Shown piece after piece: positions 22,873-32,274 of a stretch of DNA of 37,302 bases; the first letter of the stretch is position 1; each line of letters starts with the position of its first letter. A program made the translations under genes and the position numbers. The notes below the pieces were generated by a model. That model did not search any database. It saw nothing but the letters and a program-made list of their open reading frames with translations, and had not been told where the DNA came from. Source of the DNA: Flavobacteriaceae bacterium (GTDB taxonomy: Bacteria > Bacteroidota > Bacteroidia > Flavobacteriales > Flavobacteriaceae); contig JALSLZ010000176.1 in assembly GCA_026988075.1 (NCBI GenBank), positions 1 to 37,302 on the forward strand. Direction: 5' to 3'.

Positions 22873-22880
22873 TATATTTG
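22873..22880 (+). promoter_or_regulatory. -7 promoter box of the DUF4919 gene
   Basis: TATATTTG, a full TAnnTTTG, 29 bases before the ATG at 22910. A near -33 element (TTAG, 22850-22853) lies 19 bases further upstream. Confidence 0.5.
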
Positions 22881-22909
22881 ATATTCCCCTTTTATTGTTA
22901 ATTGAACTT

Positions 22910-23602
22910 ATGAGATATATAATTATTTTTATACTATTGTTCTTTATAAATACGAGTTTTTCACAACAAACAAGTAAAAAACCCAATTATAAAAGGATAA
23001 AAAAAAACATTAAGAAGAAAAATTCTAATCTTTACTACTACGCTTTATTTAAAAAGTTCAACAATACAAATAGAGCAATGACCTTAGAAGAAAAAAGACA
23101 TTTGTATTTTGGCTATATTTTTCAAAAAGAGTATGCTCCTTTTGGCTTTAATAAATACAAAGACAGCCTAAATTTATACGCTCGTAAAAAACTTACAAAA
23201 AAAACAATTACAAAAATGCTCTTTTTTATAGAGTATATATTAAGTAAAAAACCCTTTGATTTAAAAGTTTTGAAATACCAAGCTTATCTTTATAAAAAAA
23301 GTAAAAACAATATTGGATATGCCACAACAAAAAAGAAAATAATGTTAGTTAAAGATGCTATTTTATCTACTGGTAATGGTCGAAGCTCTGAAACTGCATA
23401 CCATGTAATTTACAGAGATCATGAACTGGATATTTTTAAGTTATTGAAAATAAAATTTAACGGCACTCGAAAAACCATTGACAAATTTAGAATTGAACGA
23501 CTATATGCCAAACCAAATAACCAAAACATTAAAGGTTTGTTTTTTAATGTTAAAGCATTTAAATTGAATTTAAAGTCGAAAAAACAGCTCTTCATTTTTT
23601 AA
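22910..23602 (+). CDS. DUF4919 family secreted protein
   Basis: A 230-residue protein with a Sec signal peptide (MRYIIIFILLFFINTSFSQ) and a strongly basic mature part. The block STGNGRSSETAYHVIYRDHELDIF and the closing IKGLFFNVKAFKLNL match the C-terminal pattern I associate with DUF4919, a Bacteroidota family of unknown function. The ATG at 22910 is preferred over a TTG five codons upstream because it begins the signal peptide directly. Its stop codon overlaps that of gpsA by two bases on the opposite strand, and no terminator is visible between them. Confidence 0.75.
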   Translation: MRYIIIFILLFFINTSFSQQTSKKPNYKRIKKNIKKKNSNLYYYALFKKFNNTNRAMTLEEKRHLYFGYIFQKEYAPFGFNKYKDSLNLYARKKLTKKTITKMLFFIEYILSKKPFDLKVLKYQAYLYKKSKNNIGYATTKKKIMLVKDAILSTGNGRSSETAYHVIYRDHELDIFKLLKIKFNGTRKTIDKFRIERLYAKPNNQNIKGLFFNVKAFKLNLKSKKQLFIF

Positions 23603-24594
23603 TTTAACAAATCGGTTAATTTTTTAAATTCAGTTTTTGCATTTTTACCATTATATAGTATTTGATAAACCGTGTCTAAAATTGGTGTTTTTGTATTATT
23701 CTCTTTTTTTATTTTGTATGCTGATTTTGTTGCATAATAACCTTCTGCAACCATACTCATTTCCATCATTGCTGATTTTACTGTGTAACCTTTACCAATC
23801 ATATTACCAAACATTCTGTTTCTACTAAAAACAGAATAGCCTGTAACCAACAAATCACCCAAATAAGCTGAATGATTAATGTTTCGTTTCATTTTATGTT
23901 GTTTTTTAACAAAATTTTTCATTTCTCTAATAGAGTTACTCATCAATACAGCTTGAAAATTATCTCCATAACCTAAACCATGTGCAATACCTGCAGCAAT
24001 TGCATAAATATTTTTAAGCATTGCAGCGTATTCTGTACCAATTACATCATTACTCAGTTTTGTTTTTATAAAATCACTTGACAATAAATTTGCCATTGCT
24101 TGCGCTTTCTTTTTATCTGCACTTGCAATTGTTAGGTAAGACAATCTACCCATTGCTACTTCTTCGGCATGACAAGGACCAGTTATTACACCAATATCAT
24201 TAAATGGAATATCTAAATGTTTTATAAAATGATTACCAACGACCAAACCTGTTTCTGGCACAATACCTTTAATAGCAGAAAAAATAATTTTTCCTTTTAA
24301 ACTTGTTGTTATTTTATCTAATTCGCCTTTTACAAATGCTGAAGGAATGGCAAAAATTAAATAATCGGCATAATTAACCAATTCATTAATATCATTACTT
24401 AATTTTAATTGTTTTGGATTAAATTCTGCTGCACTTATATAGGTTGGATTATTTCCATTACGTTTAATATGTTCTATGTTATATTCGCTTCGCATATACC
24501 AACCAACTTGGTCTAAGTTTTCGCATAACATTTTTACAATTGCAGTTGCCCAAGAACCACCGCCAAAAACTGCTACTTTTATATTTGATTTCAT
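23599..24594 (-). CDS. gpsA: NAD(P)H-dependent glycerol-3-phosphate dehydrogenase
   Basis: The enzyme makes sn-glycerol-3-phosphate from dihydroxyacetone phosphate for phospholipid synthesis. The Rossmann motif is VFGGGSWATAI at 9-19. FSAIKGIVPETG (105-116) and the catalytic Lys194 in AAMLKNIYAIAAGI are family hallmarks, as is SRNRMFGNMIGKG in the C-terminal helical domain. At 331 residues it has the usual length. It is the last gene of the leftward GNAT-aspartate kinase operon, 34 bases after the kinase stop, and converges on the DUF4919 gene with overlapping stop codons. Confidence 0.95.
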   Translation of the reverse strand: MKSNIKVAVFGGGSWATAIVKMLCENLDQVGWYMRSEYNIEHIKRNGNNPTYISAAEFNPKQLKLSNDINELVNYADYLIFAIPSAFVKGELDKITTSLKGKIIFSAIKGIVPETGLVVGNHFIKHLDIPFNDIGVITGPCHAEEVAMGRLSYLTIASADKKKAQAMANLLSSDFIKTKLSNDVIGTEYAAMLKNIYAIAAGIAHGLGYGDNFQAVLMSNSIREMKNFVKKQHKMKRNINHSAYLGDLLVTGYSVFSRNRMFGNMIGKGYTVKSAMMEMSMVAEGYYATKSAYKIKKENNTKTPILDTVYQILYNGKNAKTEFKKLTDLLN

Positions 24595-24628
24595 TTTAGT
24601 ACTGTTTTTTAGTTATTACAATTTCAAT

Positions 24629-25882
24629 TTATTTTAAGATAAACTGTACTGTTTCTCTACTTATTTGCTGCAACAAAATTACTTTAGTTGCTTTTACTTT
24701 CTCTATTGATTTTTTATCGAAATGTCTAATTGTTAGCAAAGTAGTTTTATTATTGTATTTAACTTTATATTTTGCATTTAAAATTAATAAAAAATGTGCT
24801 AATTGATTGAATTTATCTTCTAAACACACAGAAAAACTTATAGCTGTATTTTGTATTAAGTTCACTTTTAATTTGTGCTTGTGTAATAATTCAAAAACTT
24901 CACTAATATTTTTTTCCATCATAAACGAAAAATCACGTGTTGCAATTGATATTAATATTTGATTCTTTTTTACGATATAGCAAGGCAATACAGGTTCTAA
25001 ATCGATACTTCTACCTATAACTGTCCCTTTTTTTAATGGATCTATAAACGATTTTACAAAAAGCGGAATTTCTTTACTCTGTAAAGGTTGCAATGTTTTA
25101 GGGTGAATTACAGAAGCTCCATAAAAAGCCATTTCAATTGCTTCTCTATATGAAATTTTTGACAGCAATTTTACCTCATCATACAATTGCGGATCTGCAT
25201 TTAAAACTCCTGCTACATCTTTAAAAACAGTTACACTTTTTGCATTTAAACAATATGCAAAAATTGCAGCAGTATAATCGGAACCTTCTCTACCTAAAGT
25301 AGTTGTATTACCAAATTGATCACTTGCAATAAAACCTTGTGTAATTATTAATTTAGAAGTATTATTAAGTTTTTGTATGTTTTTATTAGTTGTTGTCCAA
25401 TTTACATTTGCTTCTCTATAATTTCCATCCGTTTTAATGTGTTTTTTTGCATCAACCCAAGTGTTTTTTACGCCATTATGATTTAGATAAGCACTAATTA
25501 TTTTTGTGGACAGTATTTCTGCTAAAGAAACAACTTGGTCATAAACATAATTGTAATCTTTGTTTTTATTATTTATAAAATAGGAAGACAAGCCTATAAA
25601 AACCAATTCTATTTCTTTAAAAATAGGAAGTGATTTATTTTGAAATAGATTGTTTAAAATTAATTGATGAAAACTCATAACCTCATCAATATACTTTGAT
25701 AAATTTCCTTTATTATTTATATAAGAATCAACTATTTTTTCAAATGCATTGGTCATTTTCCCCATTGCTGATACAACGAGTAAAACATCTAAACTTTTGG
25801 TTTTTTTAAGAACGCTAATTACGTTTTTTACTCCATTTGCATTTTTAACCGATGCGCCACCAAATTTATAAACTTCCATCAA
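24629..25882 (-). CDS. Aspartate kinase (monofunctional)
   Basis: The enzyme phosphorylates L-aspartate at the entry to lysine, methionine, threonine and diaminopimelate synthesis. The N-terminal motif is KFGGASV at 6-12, and TLGREGSDYTAA, KDVAGVLNADP and GASVIHPKTLQP define the amino-acid-kinase domain (about 1-290). The remaining roughly 125 residues correspond to the ACT-type regulatory region, so feedback control by an end product is likely. No homoserine dehydrogenase domain is attached. It starts 2 bases after the stop of the single-domain GNAT gene, a tight linkage that I recall from other Flavobacteriia. Confidence 0.93.
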   Translation of the reverse strand: MMEVYKFGGASVKNANGVKNVISVLKKTKSLDVLLVVSAMGKMTNAFEKIVDSYINNKGNLSKYIDEVMSFHQLILNNLFQNKSLPIFKEIELVFIGLSSYFINNKNKDYNYVYDQVVSLAEILSTKIISAYLNHNGVKNTWVDAKKHIKTDGNYREANVNWTTTNKNIQKLNNTSKLIITQGFIASDQFGNTTTLGREGSDYTAAIFAYCLNAKSVTVFKDVAGVLNADPQLYDEVKLLSKISYREAIEMAFYGASVIHPKTLQPLQSKEIPLFVKSFIDPLKKGTVIGRSIDLEPVLPCYIVKKNQILISIATRDFSFMMEKNISEVFELLHKHKLKVNLIQNTAISFSVCLEDKFNQLAHFLLILNAKYKVKYNNKTTLLTIRHFDKKSIEKVKATKVILLQQISRETVQFILK

Positions 25883-25884
25883 GG

Positions 25885-26376
25885 TTACTTCTTGTTAATA
25901 AATTTTGATAGCTGTTGCTCGTTCATCTGAACAATTTTCCAGTCATCAAATACTGTTGCGCCAGATTTTTTATAGAAATTAATTGCATTAATATTCCAAT
26001 CTAAAACTGCCCATTCTACCCGTTTTACTTTTTTAGAGTTTGCATATTCTAAAAAATGTTTATACAATGCTTTACCTATTCCTAAATTTCTATATTCTTT
26101 TTTTACAATTAAATCTTCTAAATGTATGCTTACACCTTTCCATGTAGAAAACCTTGGATAGAACAAAGTCATGCCAATAATTTTATTGTTCATTTCTGCT
26201 ACAAAAATTTTGAATGAAGGTTTTTCTTTAAAGCCTTCTGCTTTTAAATATTCTGCATCAATAATAACAGCATTGGGTTCATTCTCAAAAATAGCCAATT
26301 CTTTTATTAAATCTAATACAGCGTGCATATCATCTTTACTAGCATCTCTAATAATATATTTTTTAATATTAGTCAT
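25885..26376 (-). CDS. GNAT acetyltransferase, diamine/thialysine acetyltransferase-like
   Basis: A 163-residue single GNAT domain. Motif A is HLEDLIVKKEYRNLGIGKAL, with the acetyl-CoA loop Arg-Asn-Leu-Gly-Ile-Gly, followed by VEWAVLDWNINAINFYKKSGA, which closely follows the SSAT (spermidine/spermine and thialysine acetyltransferase) pattern. A small amine or amino acid is the likely acceptor. The chosen ATG at 26376 begins MTNIKKYIIRDA and overlaps the upstream gene by 8 bases; the ATG at 26406 would add ten basic residues and overlap more. It is the most intact member of a five-domain GNAT array. Confidence 0.88.
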   Translation of the reverse strand: MTNIKKYIIRDASKDDMHAVLDLIKELAIFENEPNAVIIDAEYLKAEGFKEKPSFKIFVAEMNNKIIGMTLFYPRFSTWKGVSIHLEDLIVKKEYRNLGIGKALYKHFLEYANSKKVKRVEWAVLDWNINAINFYKKSGATVFDDWKIVQMNEQQLSKFINKK

Positions 26377-27328
26377 TATATAGTTTTTTATAATCTTCTT
26401 TAACATACCAAGCTACTCGTATGTTTTCATAAGGAAAAACACCAACTTCTTTTAATGCTTCAATTTTTTCTACTTCAAATTTACTAATAGACGATTCTAC
26501 TTTAGAATAATCATTATCGTATGCATGCTTAAACAATCCGTTTAACAATGAGGTTCCGATACCTTTTGCTCTATGCTTTTTATCAACATAAACTTGATCG
26601 ACTATAAGCGATTTTCCGCTACATGTACAATACGCTTCGTAAAAAGACATAAACCCAAAAACCTCATTATCAATCAAGACTACCATAACATTGATTTTAG
26701 GCTTTGTTGAAAAAGCTGCACTCATCAACTTATAAACGTCTTGTTTTAAATCTGTCTTGGTTTCAATTGCTAAATTCTTTACACATTCAAATACATCTGG
26801 CAATTCGTATGATTTAACCAACCTAACCTCAAAGGCTTGCTTTTTATTAAAAATAGTTAGATGTTTTTTTAAATTTTCATTAGATATATTTAGTATCAAT
26901 ATATCTTTGTTTATAAAAACACCTGCTTTTTCTTCTACAGCAACCAGCTTTTCGTCTTTTAAACTTATAGCCCATTTAATTAAAAAGCTATTGTTAGCAA
27001 AAGCAACATCGATAACTTTTGAAAATAAAAAAACAGAAACACCTATATTTCGATATTCTTTCTTAACAAACACCTCTAAAATATTAATTGATGGTCCTGA
27101 GGTTATATTATACGAATGTGTATAACCACAATAACCCAAAATATTTTCTTGAAATTCTGCTATAAAAAAATGAACAATAGAATCATTGCCAAAACAATCA
27201 TTTATAAAGCTTTCTAAAGAATTTGTGAATTTACTATTTCGAATATTCACTTCTTCTTGATACAATGTAATCATTTCATAAATAATAGCTGCATCATTAA
27301 CATTTGCATTTCTAACGGTAAAACTCAT
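26369..27328 (-). CDS. Tandem two-domain GNAT acetyltransferase
   Basis: A 319-residue protein made of two SSAT-like GNAT domains. The first (about 1-150) has LEVFVKKEYRNIGVSVFLF, where the second Gly of the acetyl-CoA loop is Ser, and its C-terminal helix is divergent. The second (about 160-319) has VDQVYVDKKHRAKGIGTSLL with an intact Arg-Ala-Lys-Gly-Ile-Gly loop. One half is therefore probably active and the other degenerate or regulatory. It starts 3 bases after the stop of another two-domain GNAT gene. The natural substrate is unknown. Confidence 0.87.
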   Translation of the reverse strand: MSFTVRNANVNDAAIIYEMITLYQEEVNIRNSKFTNSLESFINDCFGNDSIVHFFIAEFQENILGYCGYTHSYNITSGPSINILEVFVKKEYRNIGVSVFLFSKVIDVAFANNSFLIKWAISLKDEKLVAVEEKAGVFINKDILILNISNENLKKHLTIFNKKQAFEVRLVKSYELPDVFECVKNLAIETKTDLKQDVYKLMSAAFSTKPKINVMVVLIDNEVFGFMSFYEAYCTCSGKSLIVDQVYVDKKHRAKGIGTSLLNGLFKHAYDNDYSKVESSISKFEVEKIEALKEVGVFPYENIRVAWYVKEDYKKLYND

Positions 27329-27331
27329 AAA

Positions 27332-28285
27332 TTAACTATTAATAAAATTACACAAAGCTTGATATTCAATTCTCACTATTCTAACACCATCTTGTCGTTT
27401 TGCACCTAACTCATTACATAATTTTATATGGTTTTTATCAAAATCTGACACTAAAAATGATATTTTATTGTACTGATTTATTTTTGCATGATGTACTAAT
27501 TGCTTGTACAAAAGGCTTTCAAAATCACTACCTTTATATTCTTCTTTCACAAACGAATCGGCTATATTTAATGTTTTTTGATCCATAATAGAATATGCAT
27601 CACAAAATAATATATACCCAATTATTTTATCGTTAAACTCTAAAACAAAAGTTCCATACAATGGCGCTTCTGAAAAACCATCTGCAATAATATCGTTAAT
27701 TGTTAACGTTGTAAAAACACCTTTTTCTAAATTAGATTGAGCCATTAACAGCATGATATTATAAGCATCGTTTTGAACTCCTTCTCTAATAAAAATATCG
27801 TCTTTAAGAATTAAATCATCATCAACATCGCCGTAAATAACTTCTTTATTTATTGAAAAAGCACTTGTGGTTTCTAATATTTTTGCACCTGCTCTTTCGT
27901 AAAGTAATTTTAAACTGGGAAAACCTTCGTTATAAGCCCATTCTAATTGTTTAATTTTTTTATCATTTGCATATTCTAAATTTTTCGAAAACAAAGACAA
28001 ACCTATCCCTTTATTCTTATATGCTTTTGTAACAAATACCTCTTCTATAATCATTGACTTACCATAACGTGAATATGCTGTATGATAGATTGAAAAGCCT
28101 ATTATTTCTTCTCCTAATTCTGCTACAAAAAGATTAAAATATTCTTTATTTGAAAAACCATCTCGAATTAAATCGTAAATAGTAATTTCTGACTCTATTT
28201 TATATTCAATAACTGATAACTCTTGAATTAATTCTAAAACCTGTGCTAAATCGTTAAGTTCCCCTTTTCTTATAATAAAACTCAT
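27332..28285 (-). CDS. Tandem two-domain GNAT acetyltransferase with decayed second domain
   Basis: A 317-residue protein from the ATG at 28285. The first domain (about 1-155) has [20 protein letters not shown] with an intact Gly-Ile-Gly loop. In the second (about 160-317) the same segment reads [20 protein letters not shown], so the acetyl-CoA pyrophosphate loop is lost. It is the first gene of the operon leading to aspartate kinase and gpsA, and is divergent from fbp. A longer frame starting at 28309 is rejected because that ATG lies inside the -7 box at 28307-28314. Confidence 0.87.
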   Translation of the reverse strand: MSFIIRKGELNDLAQVLELIQELSVIEYKIESEITIYDLIRDGFSNKEYFNLFVAELGEEIIGFSIYHTAYSRYGKSMIIEEVFVTKAYKNKGIGLSLFSKNLEYANDKKIKQLEWAYNEGFPSLKLLYERAGAKILETTSAFSINKEVIYGDVDDDLILKDDIFIREGVQNDAYNIMLLMAQSNLEKGVFTTLTINDIIADGFSEAPLYGTFVLEFNDKIIGYILFCDAYSIMDQKTLNIADSFVKEEYKGSDFESLLYKQLVHHAKINQYNKISFLVSDFDKNHIKLCNELGAKRQDGVRIVRIEYQALCNFINS

Positions 28286-28294
28286 TCTTTTATT

Positions 28295-28324
28295 TTTGAC
28301 ATCCCACAAATTTAACGATATTTG
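28295..28324 (+). promoter_or_regulatory. Promoter of fbp
   Basis: TTTG at 28295-28298 (-33), 18 bases, then GATATTTG at 28317-28324 (-7, one mismatch to TAnnTTTG), ending 20 bases before the ATG at 28344. It overlaps the divergent GNAT promoter. Confidence 0.5.
28307..28314 (-). promoter_or_regulatory. -7 promoter box of the GNAT-aspartate kinase-gpsA operon
   Basis: The minus strand reads TAAATTTG, a full TAnnTTTG, predicting a leader of about 18 bases before the ATG at 28285. It sits between the -33 and -7 boxes of fbp on the other strand. Confidence 0.5.
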
Positions 28325-28343
28325 TAAAATAAATTATCATTTT

Positions 28344-29366
28344 ATGAAAAAATATAGCACACTAGGAGAATTTATCATCAATAATCAAAAACATTTTAAA
28401 GGCTCGTCTGGTGAATTATCAAGATTATTAAATGCTATTAGACTTGCTGCCAAAGTAGTAAACCACCAAGTAAACAGAGCTGGTTTAGTTGATATTTTAG
28501 GTAATGCTGGCGAGGTAAATATACAAGGAGAAGAACAACAAAAATTAGATGTTTATGCCAATGAAATATTTATGCATACATTAATTAATAGAGAAATTGT
28601 TTGTGGAATTGCAAGTGAAGAGGAAGATGATTTTGTGGCTATAAAAGGCAATAATGGTAAAAATGACAACAAATATATTTTATTAATGGATCCTTTAGAT
28701 GGTTCTTCAAATGTTGATGTTAATGTATCTGTTGGAACAATATTTTCAGTTTACGAACGAATTACGCCTGAAGGACAACCTGTTACAAAAGATGATTTTT
28801 TACAGAAAGGCAACAAACAAGTTGCTGCTGGCTATGTTGTTTACGGCACCTCTACAATGATAGTTTACACCACTGGTAATGGCGTAAATGGTTTTACATT
28901 AAACCCTGCAATTGGCACTTTTTATCTTTCGCACCCAAATATGAATTTTCCTAAAAAAGGAAATATTTATTCTATTAATGAAGCTAATTACATTCATTTT
29001 CCGCAAGGCGTTAAAGACTACCTTAAATACATTCAAAAACAAGTTGAAAAAGGACACAAATACACTTCGCGCTATATTGGTTCTTTGGTGTCTGACTATC
29101 ATAGAAATATGATAAAAGGTGGCATTTATATTTATCCACAAAGCACCAATAACCCTAAAGGAAAATTGCGCTTATTATACGAGTGCAATCCGATGGCATT
29201 TTTAGCGGAACAATCAAATGGAATGGCAACCGATGGTTACCAACGAATTATGGACATTAAACCAACTGAATTACACCAACGTGTGCCATTTTTTTGCGGA
29301 AGTAAAAACATGATGACTAAAGCCGCTGAATTTATGAGCAATTATGCTGGTGACGCAATGTATTAA
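28344..29366 (+). CDS. fbp: Class 1 fructose-1,6-bisphosphatase
   Basis: A gluconeogenic enzyme that hydrolyses fructose-1,6-bisphosphate to fructose-6-phosphate with Mg2+. The metal motif DPLDGSSN is at 116-123, preceded by ASEEEDD (90-96). [17 protein letters not shown] near the C-terminus is the substrate-site block. Its 340 residues fit the family. The frame stays open upstream to 28296, but those 16 residues are not family-like and would begin within the promoter, so the ATG at 28344 is chosen. It is divergent from the GNAT-aspartate kinase operon and monocistronic, with a strong terminator. Confidence 0.95.
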   Translation: MKKYSTLGEFIINNQKHFKGSSGELSRLLNAIRLAAKVVNHQVNRAGLVDILGNAGEVNIQGEEQQKLDVYANEIFMHTLINREIVCGIASEEEDDFVAIKGNNGKNDNKYILLMDPLDGSSNVDVNVSVGTIFSVYERITPEGQPVTKDDFLQKGNKQVAAGYVVYGTSTMIVYTTGNGVNGFTLNPAIGTFYLSHPNMNFPKKGNIYSINEANYIHFPQGVKDYLKYIQKQVEKGHKYTSRYIGSLVSDYHRNMIKGGIYIYPQSTNNPKGKLRLLYECNPMAFLAEQSNGMATDGYQRIMDIKPTELHQRVPFFCGSKNMMTKAAEFMSNYAGDAMY

Positions 29367-29395
29367 CCCGAATATTTTACAACTTACTCAATCAA

Positions 29396-29430
29396 AAAAA
29401 ACCTTTTCATTTAAAATGAAAAGGTTTTTT
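29396..29430 (+). terminator. Rho-independent terminator of fbp
   Basis: 29396-29410 pairs perfectly with 29416-29430 (15 bp) around a 5-base loop, with an A-run before and T's after. It could also stop leftward transcription from the LytTR operon. Confidence 0.9.
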
Positions 29431-29588
29431 GCACTCTATGAAAAAGAAAAGTAATAATTATTTAATAATATGTATAATTCCCCAAAAATACATATCTAAT
29501 TATTACATCTCAAAGATACTACAAATTAAAGATGTACAGCTCGTTAATATTTTTTCGTGTCTTTTAAATATATATCCGTTAAAAAAAA

Positions 29589-30305
29589 TCACTTTTTATC
29601 TAAAAATTTATTTATTATCGATACTTTTCGTGCAGAAACAGGAACAGTTATATGGTCATTTAAATAAATAAGACGCGTTTTACTATCGAATTTATTGATA
29701 AATTTTGTATTAACAAAATAAGATTGATGTGCTCTAATAAATTGGCATTCGGTTAATTTTTTTTCAAATTCTTTTAATGGTTTTGAAGCAACGTGCTTTT
29801 TACCGTTCAACATAAAAAAAGTGGTATAACCTTTACTTGACTTGCAGTATAGTAAATTTTTCACTTCAATTATTTGAGTTTCGTTTATAAAATTAAGTGT
29901 TATTGTTTGGTTTTGTAAGGTTATTTGGCTTTGAAGTTTAGCTTCATTTTGCAACAAAAAAACTTTATCAATTGCCGCTTCTAACTCATCAATATCAATT
30001 GGTTTTAATATATAATCAACTGCTCCTGCTTTAAGTGCTCTAATTGCATAATTATCATACGAAGTAATAAATATTGTATAAAAATTTAAGTGTTTTGTTT
30101 TTTCTAAAAACTCAAAAGAGTTGCCGTCTAAAAGTTTTATATCTAACAATACTAAATTTGGCTGTAATATTTCAACCATTTTTACAGCCCTATTTATCGT
30201 AGTAAATTCACCTACAACTTCTGTATTTTTATTAAAACTATCTAAAAACGAAACAATTCCTTTTCTAATATAAAACTCATCTTCAACAATTACTATTTTA
30301 AGCAT
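29589..30305 (-). CDS. LytTR-family response regulator
   Basis: A 238-residue two-component regulator. The receiver domain (1 to about 120) has acidic residues Glu8, Asp9 and Glu10, the phosphoacceptor Asp55 in LVLLDIKLLDG, Thr81 and Lys101 in DYILKPID. The LytTR DNA-binding domain (about 140-238) has LYCKSSKGYTTF, FIRAHQSYFVN and VPVSARK. It overlaps the 3' end of the histidine kinase gene by 8 bases, making a cognate pair. The regulated genes are not evident from the window. Confidence 0.94.
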   Translation of the reverse strand: MLKIVIVEDEFYIRKGIVSFLDSFNKNTEVVGEFTTINRAVKMVEILQPNLVLLDIKLLDGNSFEFLEKTKHLNFYTIFITSYDNYAIRALKAGAVDYILKPIDIDELEAAIDKVFLLQNEAKLQSQITLQNQTITLNFINETQIIEVKNLLYCKSSKGYTTFFMLNGKKHVASKPLKEFEKKLTECQFIRAHQSYFVNTKFINKFDSKTRLIYLNDHITVPVSARKVSIINKFLDKK

Positions 30306-32235
30306 TTTTAATAATTTTATATGGCAAAATCAACACTACTTCAACTCCTTTTTCTCCAATTTCCTTTCTATCTTTAACGACCATACTTGCCTGTTGTTTA
30401 AATTCAGCAGCATACAATTCTAAACGCTCTTTTATTATTGTAGATGAAATGGAAGTTTTATCTTTTGTTTTTAATGTATCTTCTCTATAACCTTCACCGT
30501 TATCTGTAATTACACATTGCAGTTTAGAGTCTATCATTTTAAAATTAATTGACAGTATATAATTTTTATTCAATGCTATAAAAGCATGCTCAAAAGAGTT
30601 TTCTACTATGGGTTGTAAAATCATTGGCGGAATATAAATTTCTTCAACAATTACCTCATTATCAATCGTTACATTATACACACATTGCAAATCTTTATTA
30701 CTCATATTTCGCAATAAGATGTAATTTTCAATAAAAACCAGCTCGGTTTCTAAATTAATGGTTTCTTCTCTTGATTTTTCTAACACAACACGTAATAGTC
30801 TTGAAAATTTAGAAATATAACTTTGTGCTTTGTTAAATTCTTTTTGTAAAACAATACCTTGTAAAACGGACAGTGAATTAAAAATAAAATGAGGCTTCAT
30901 TTGTGAGTAAAGTAATCGTTGTTCTAAATTAATTTTTTGATTTTTAACAGACAGCCTTTTTAACCTTGACCTATAAGCAACTGTACTTAATGTTATTATC
31001 ACTGATAATGCAAGCAAAAAACCATATAATACATTTTTATATGTAGTGTTTAATTGATCATTCACTTTTTTTATTTTTTTATTTAATTCTAATTCTTTTT
31101 CTACACTTAATAGTTCTTCAGATTTAAATTTATATTTTAATTTTAAATCTTCTAACTTATTAATTGATTCAATATTAATAATTGAATCGTAGTACTTTTT
31201 ATAATCCATATGGTATTCTAATGCTTTTTTGTATTCTTTTTTTTCAGAATAAATATTTGCCAATACTCTTGCAACATCTTTCTGTTGATTTAATAAAGAA
31301 TACTTATTTACTATTACTTCACTTTTTTTTATGAATTTATAGGCTAAACTATATTTTTCTTGTTTAAAATACAATTCACTAACAGCTATATATAATGTAC
31401 TCAAACTTGTCGGGTTTTTAAGCCGTTTATTTATTTTTATTGCTTCCGAGTAATAATAGTATGCTTTTTTATATTTCTTTATTTTACATTGAAGAATACC
31501 CATAAAATAATACGATTCTGATAGTAAAGCATCATCATTATTTTTTATTGATAACGCTATAGACTCTTTGTATAATGCATTTGCTTTTTTATACTTTTTT
31601 TCTTCAATATAAATACCACCCATATTGTTTAATGTAACTAACATATACTTATAATTTTCATTTTTTCTATGAATTTCTAATGCTAAATTATAGTATTTTA
31701 ACGCTTCTTTTAATTCATTTTTATTGTCTAATATAATGCCTACGTTATTATAGGCATTTGCCATAATAATTTTATCATTAATTGTTTTATTAGCCTCTAT
31801 TGCTTTATAAAAATATTCTAATGCTTTATCGTAATTACTTCCATAAAAAAGAATAACTCCTTTATTGTTTATACATTTTGCAACACCTAACTTATTGTCT
31901 GTTTTTTTAAAATATGATAAGGACGTGTCGTTCTTCTCATCTGCTTTATCTAATTTAAATTCTATTGTATATACTTTTGATAATACGTAACTAGCTTCTG
32001 CTTTTCCATTTAAGTAAGTTAGACTATCTGATATAATTAGCGCTTCATTAGCAAAATTAATTGCTAATTCTTTATCGTTCTGAAAAAGATTTGACGCTAT
32101 TTTATTTAACAAGTCTACACGTACAGTATCTCTTTGTAAATTATTTTTCAATAATACATTTAAGCTGTCCAATTTTTTATTTTGTGCGAAAATTGAAACA
32201 AAACTTATTAAAACTAATAAATTAAATATTTTCAT
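30298..32235 (-). CDS. TPR-containing LytS-type sensor histidine kinase
   Basis: A 645-residue membrane kinase. It has a signal peptide (1 to about 18, ending Phe-Ala-Gln) and a periplasmic array of about seven TPR-like repeats (about 40-355, recurrent KALEYFYKAIE/EALKYYNLALE patterns). A coiled coil follows at about 360-398, then one membrane helix at about 401-420. The His_kinase domain has MKPHFIFNSL with His449, the N-box ILQPIVENSFEHA and DNGEGY. The segment expected to hold the last ATP-lid Gly motif reads SISSTIIKERL. It pairs with the overlapping LytTR regulator. The sensed signal is unknown. Confidence 0.92.
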   Translation of the reverse strand: MKIFNLLVLISFVSIFAQNKKLDSLNVLLKNNLQRDTVRVDLLNKIASNLFQNDKELAINFANEALIISDSLTYLNGKAEASYVLSKVYTIEFKLDKADEKNDTSLSYFKKTDNKLGVAKCINNKGVILFYGSNYDKALEYFYKAIEANKTINDKIIMANAYNNVGIILDNKNELKEALKYYNLALEIHRKNENYKYMLVTLNNMGGIYIEEKKYKKANALYKESIALSIKNNDDALLSESYYFMGILQCKIKKYKKAYYYYSEAIKINKRLKNPTSLSTLYIAVSELYFKQEKYSLAYKFIKKSEVIVNKYSLLNQQKDVARVLANIYSEKKEYKKALEYHMDYKKYYDSIINIESINKLEDLKLKYKFKSEELLSVEKELELNKKIKKVNDQLNTTYKNVLYGFLLALSVIITLSTVAYRSRLKRLSVKNQKINLEQRLLYSQMKPHFIFNSLSVLQGIVLQKEFNKAQSYISKFSRLLRVVLEKSREETINLETELVFIENYILLRNMSNKDLQCVYNVTIDNEVIVEEIYIPPMILQPIVENSFEHAFIALNKNYILSINFKMIDSKLQCVITDNGEGYREDTLKTKDKTSISSTIIKERLELYAAEFKQQASMVVKDRKEIGEKGVEVVLILPYKIIKNA

Positions 32236-32274
32236 ATGGCAAAATACTGTTATTATATTAAATATCGCATCAAA

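Noticed and set aside
29429-29671. An 80-codon plus-strand frame after fbp
   Set aside because: It begins inside the fbp terminator, has no recognisable protein pattern and runs antisense into the LytTR regulator gene.
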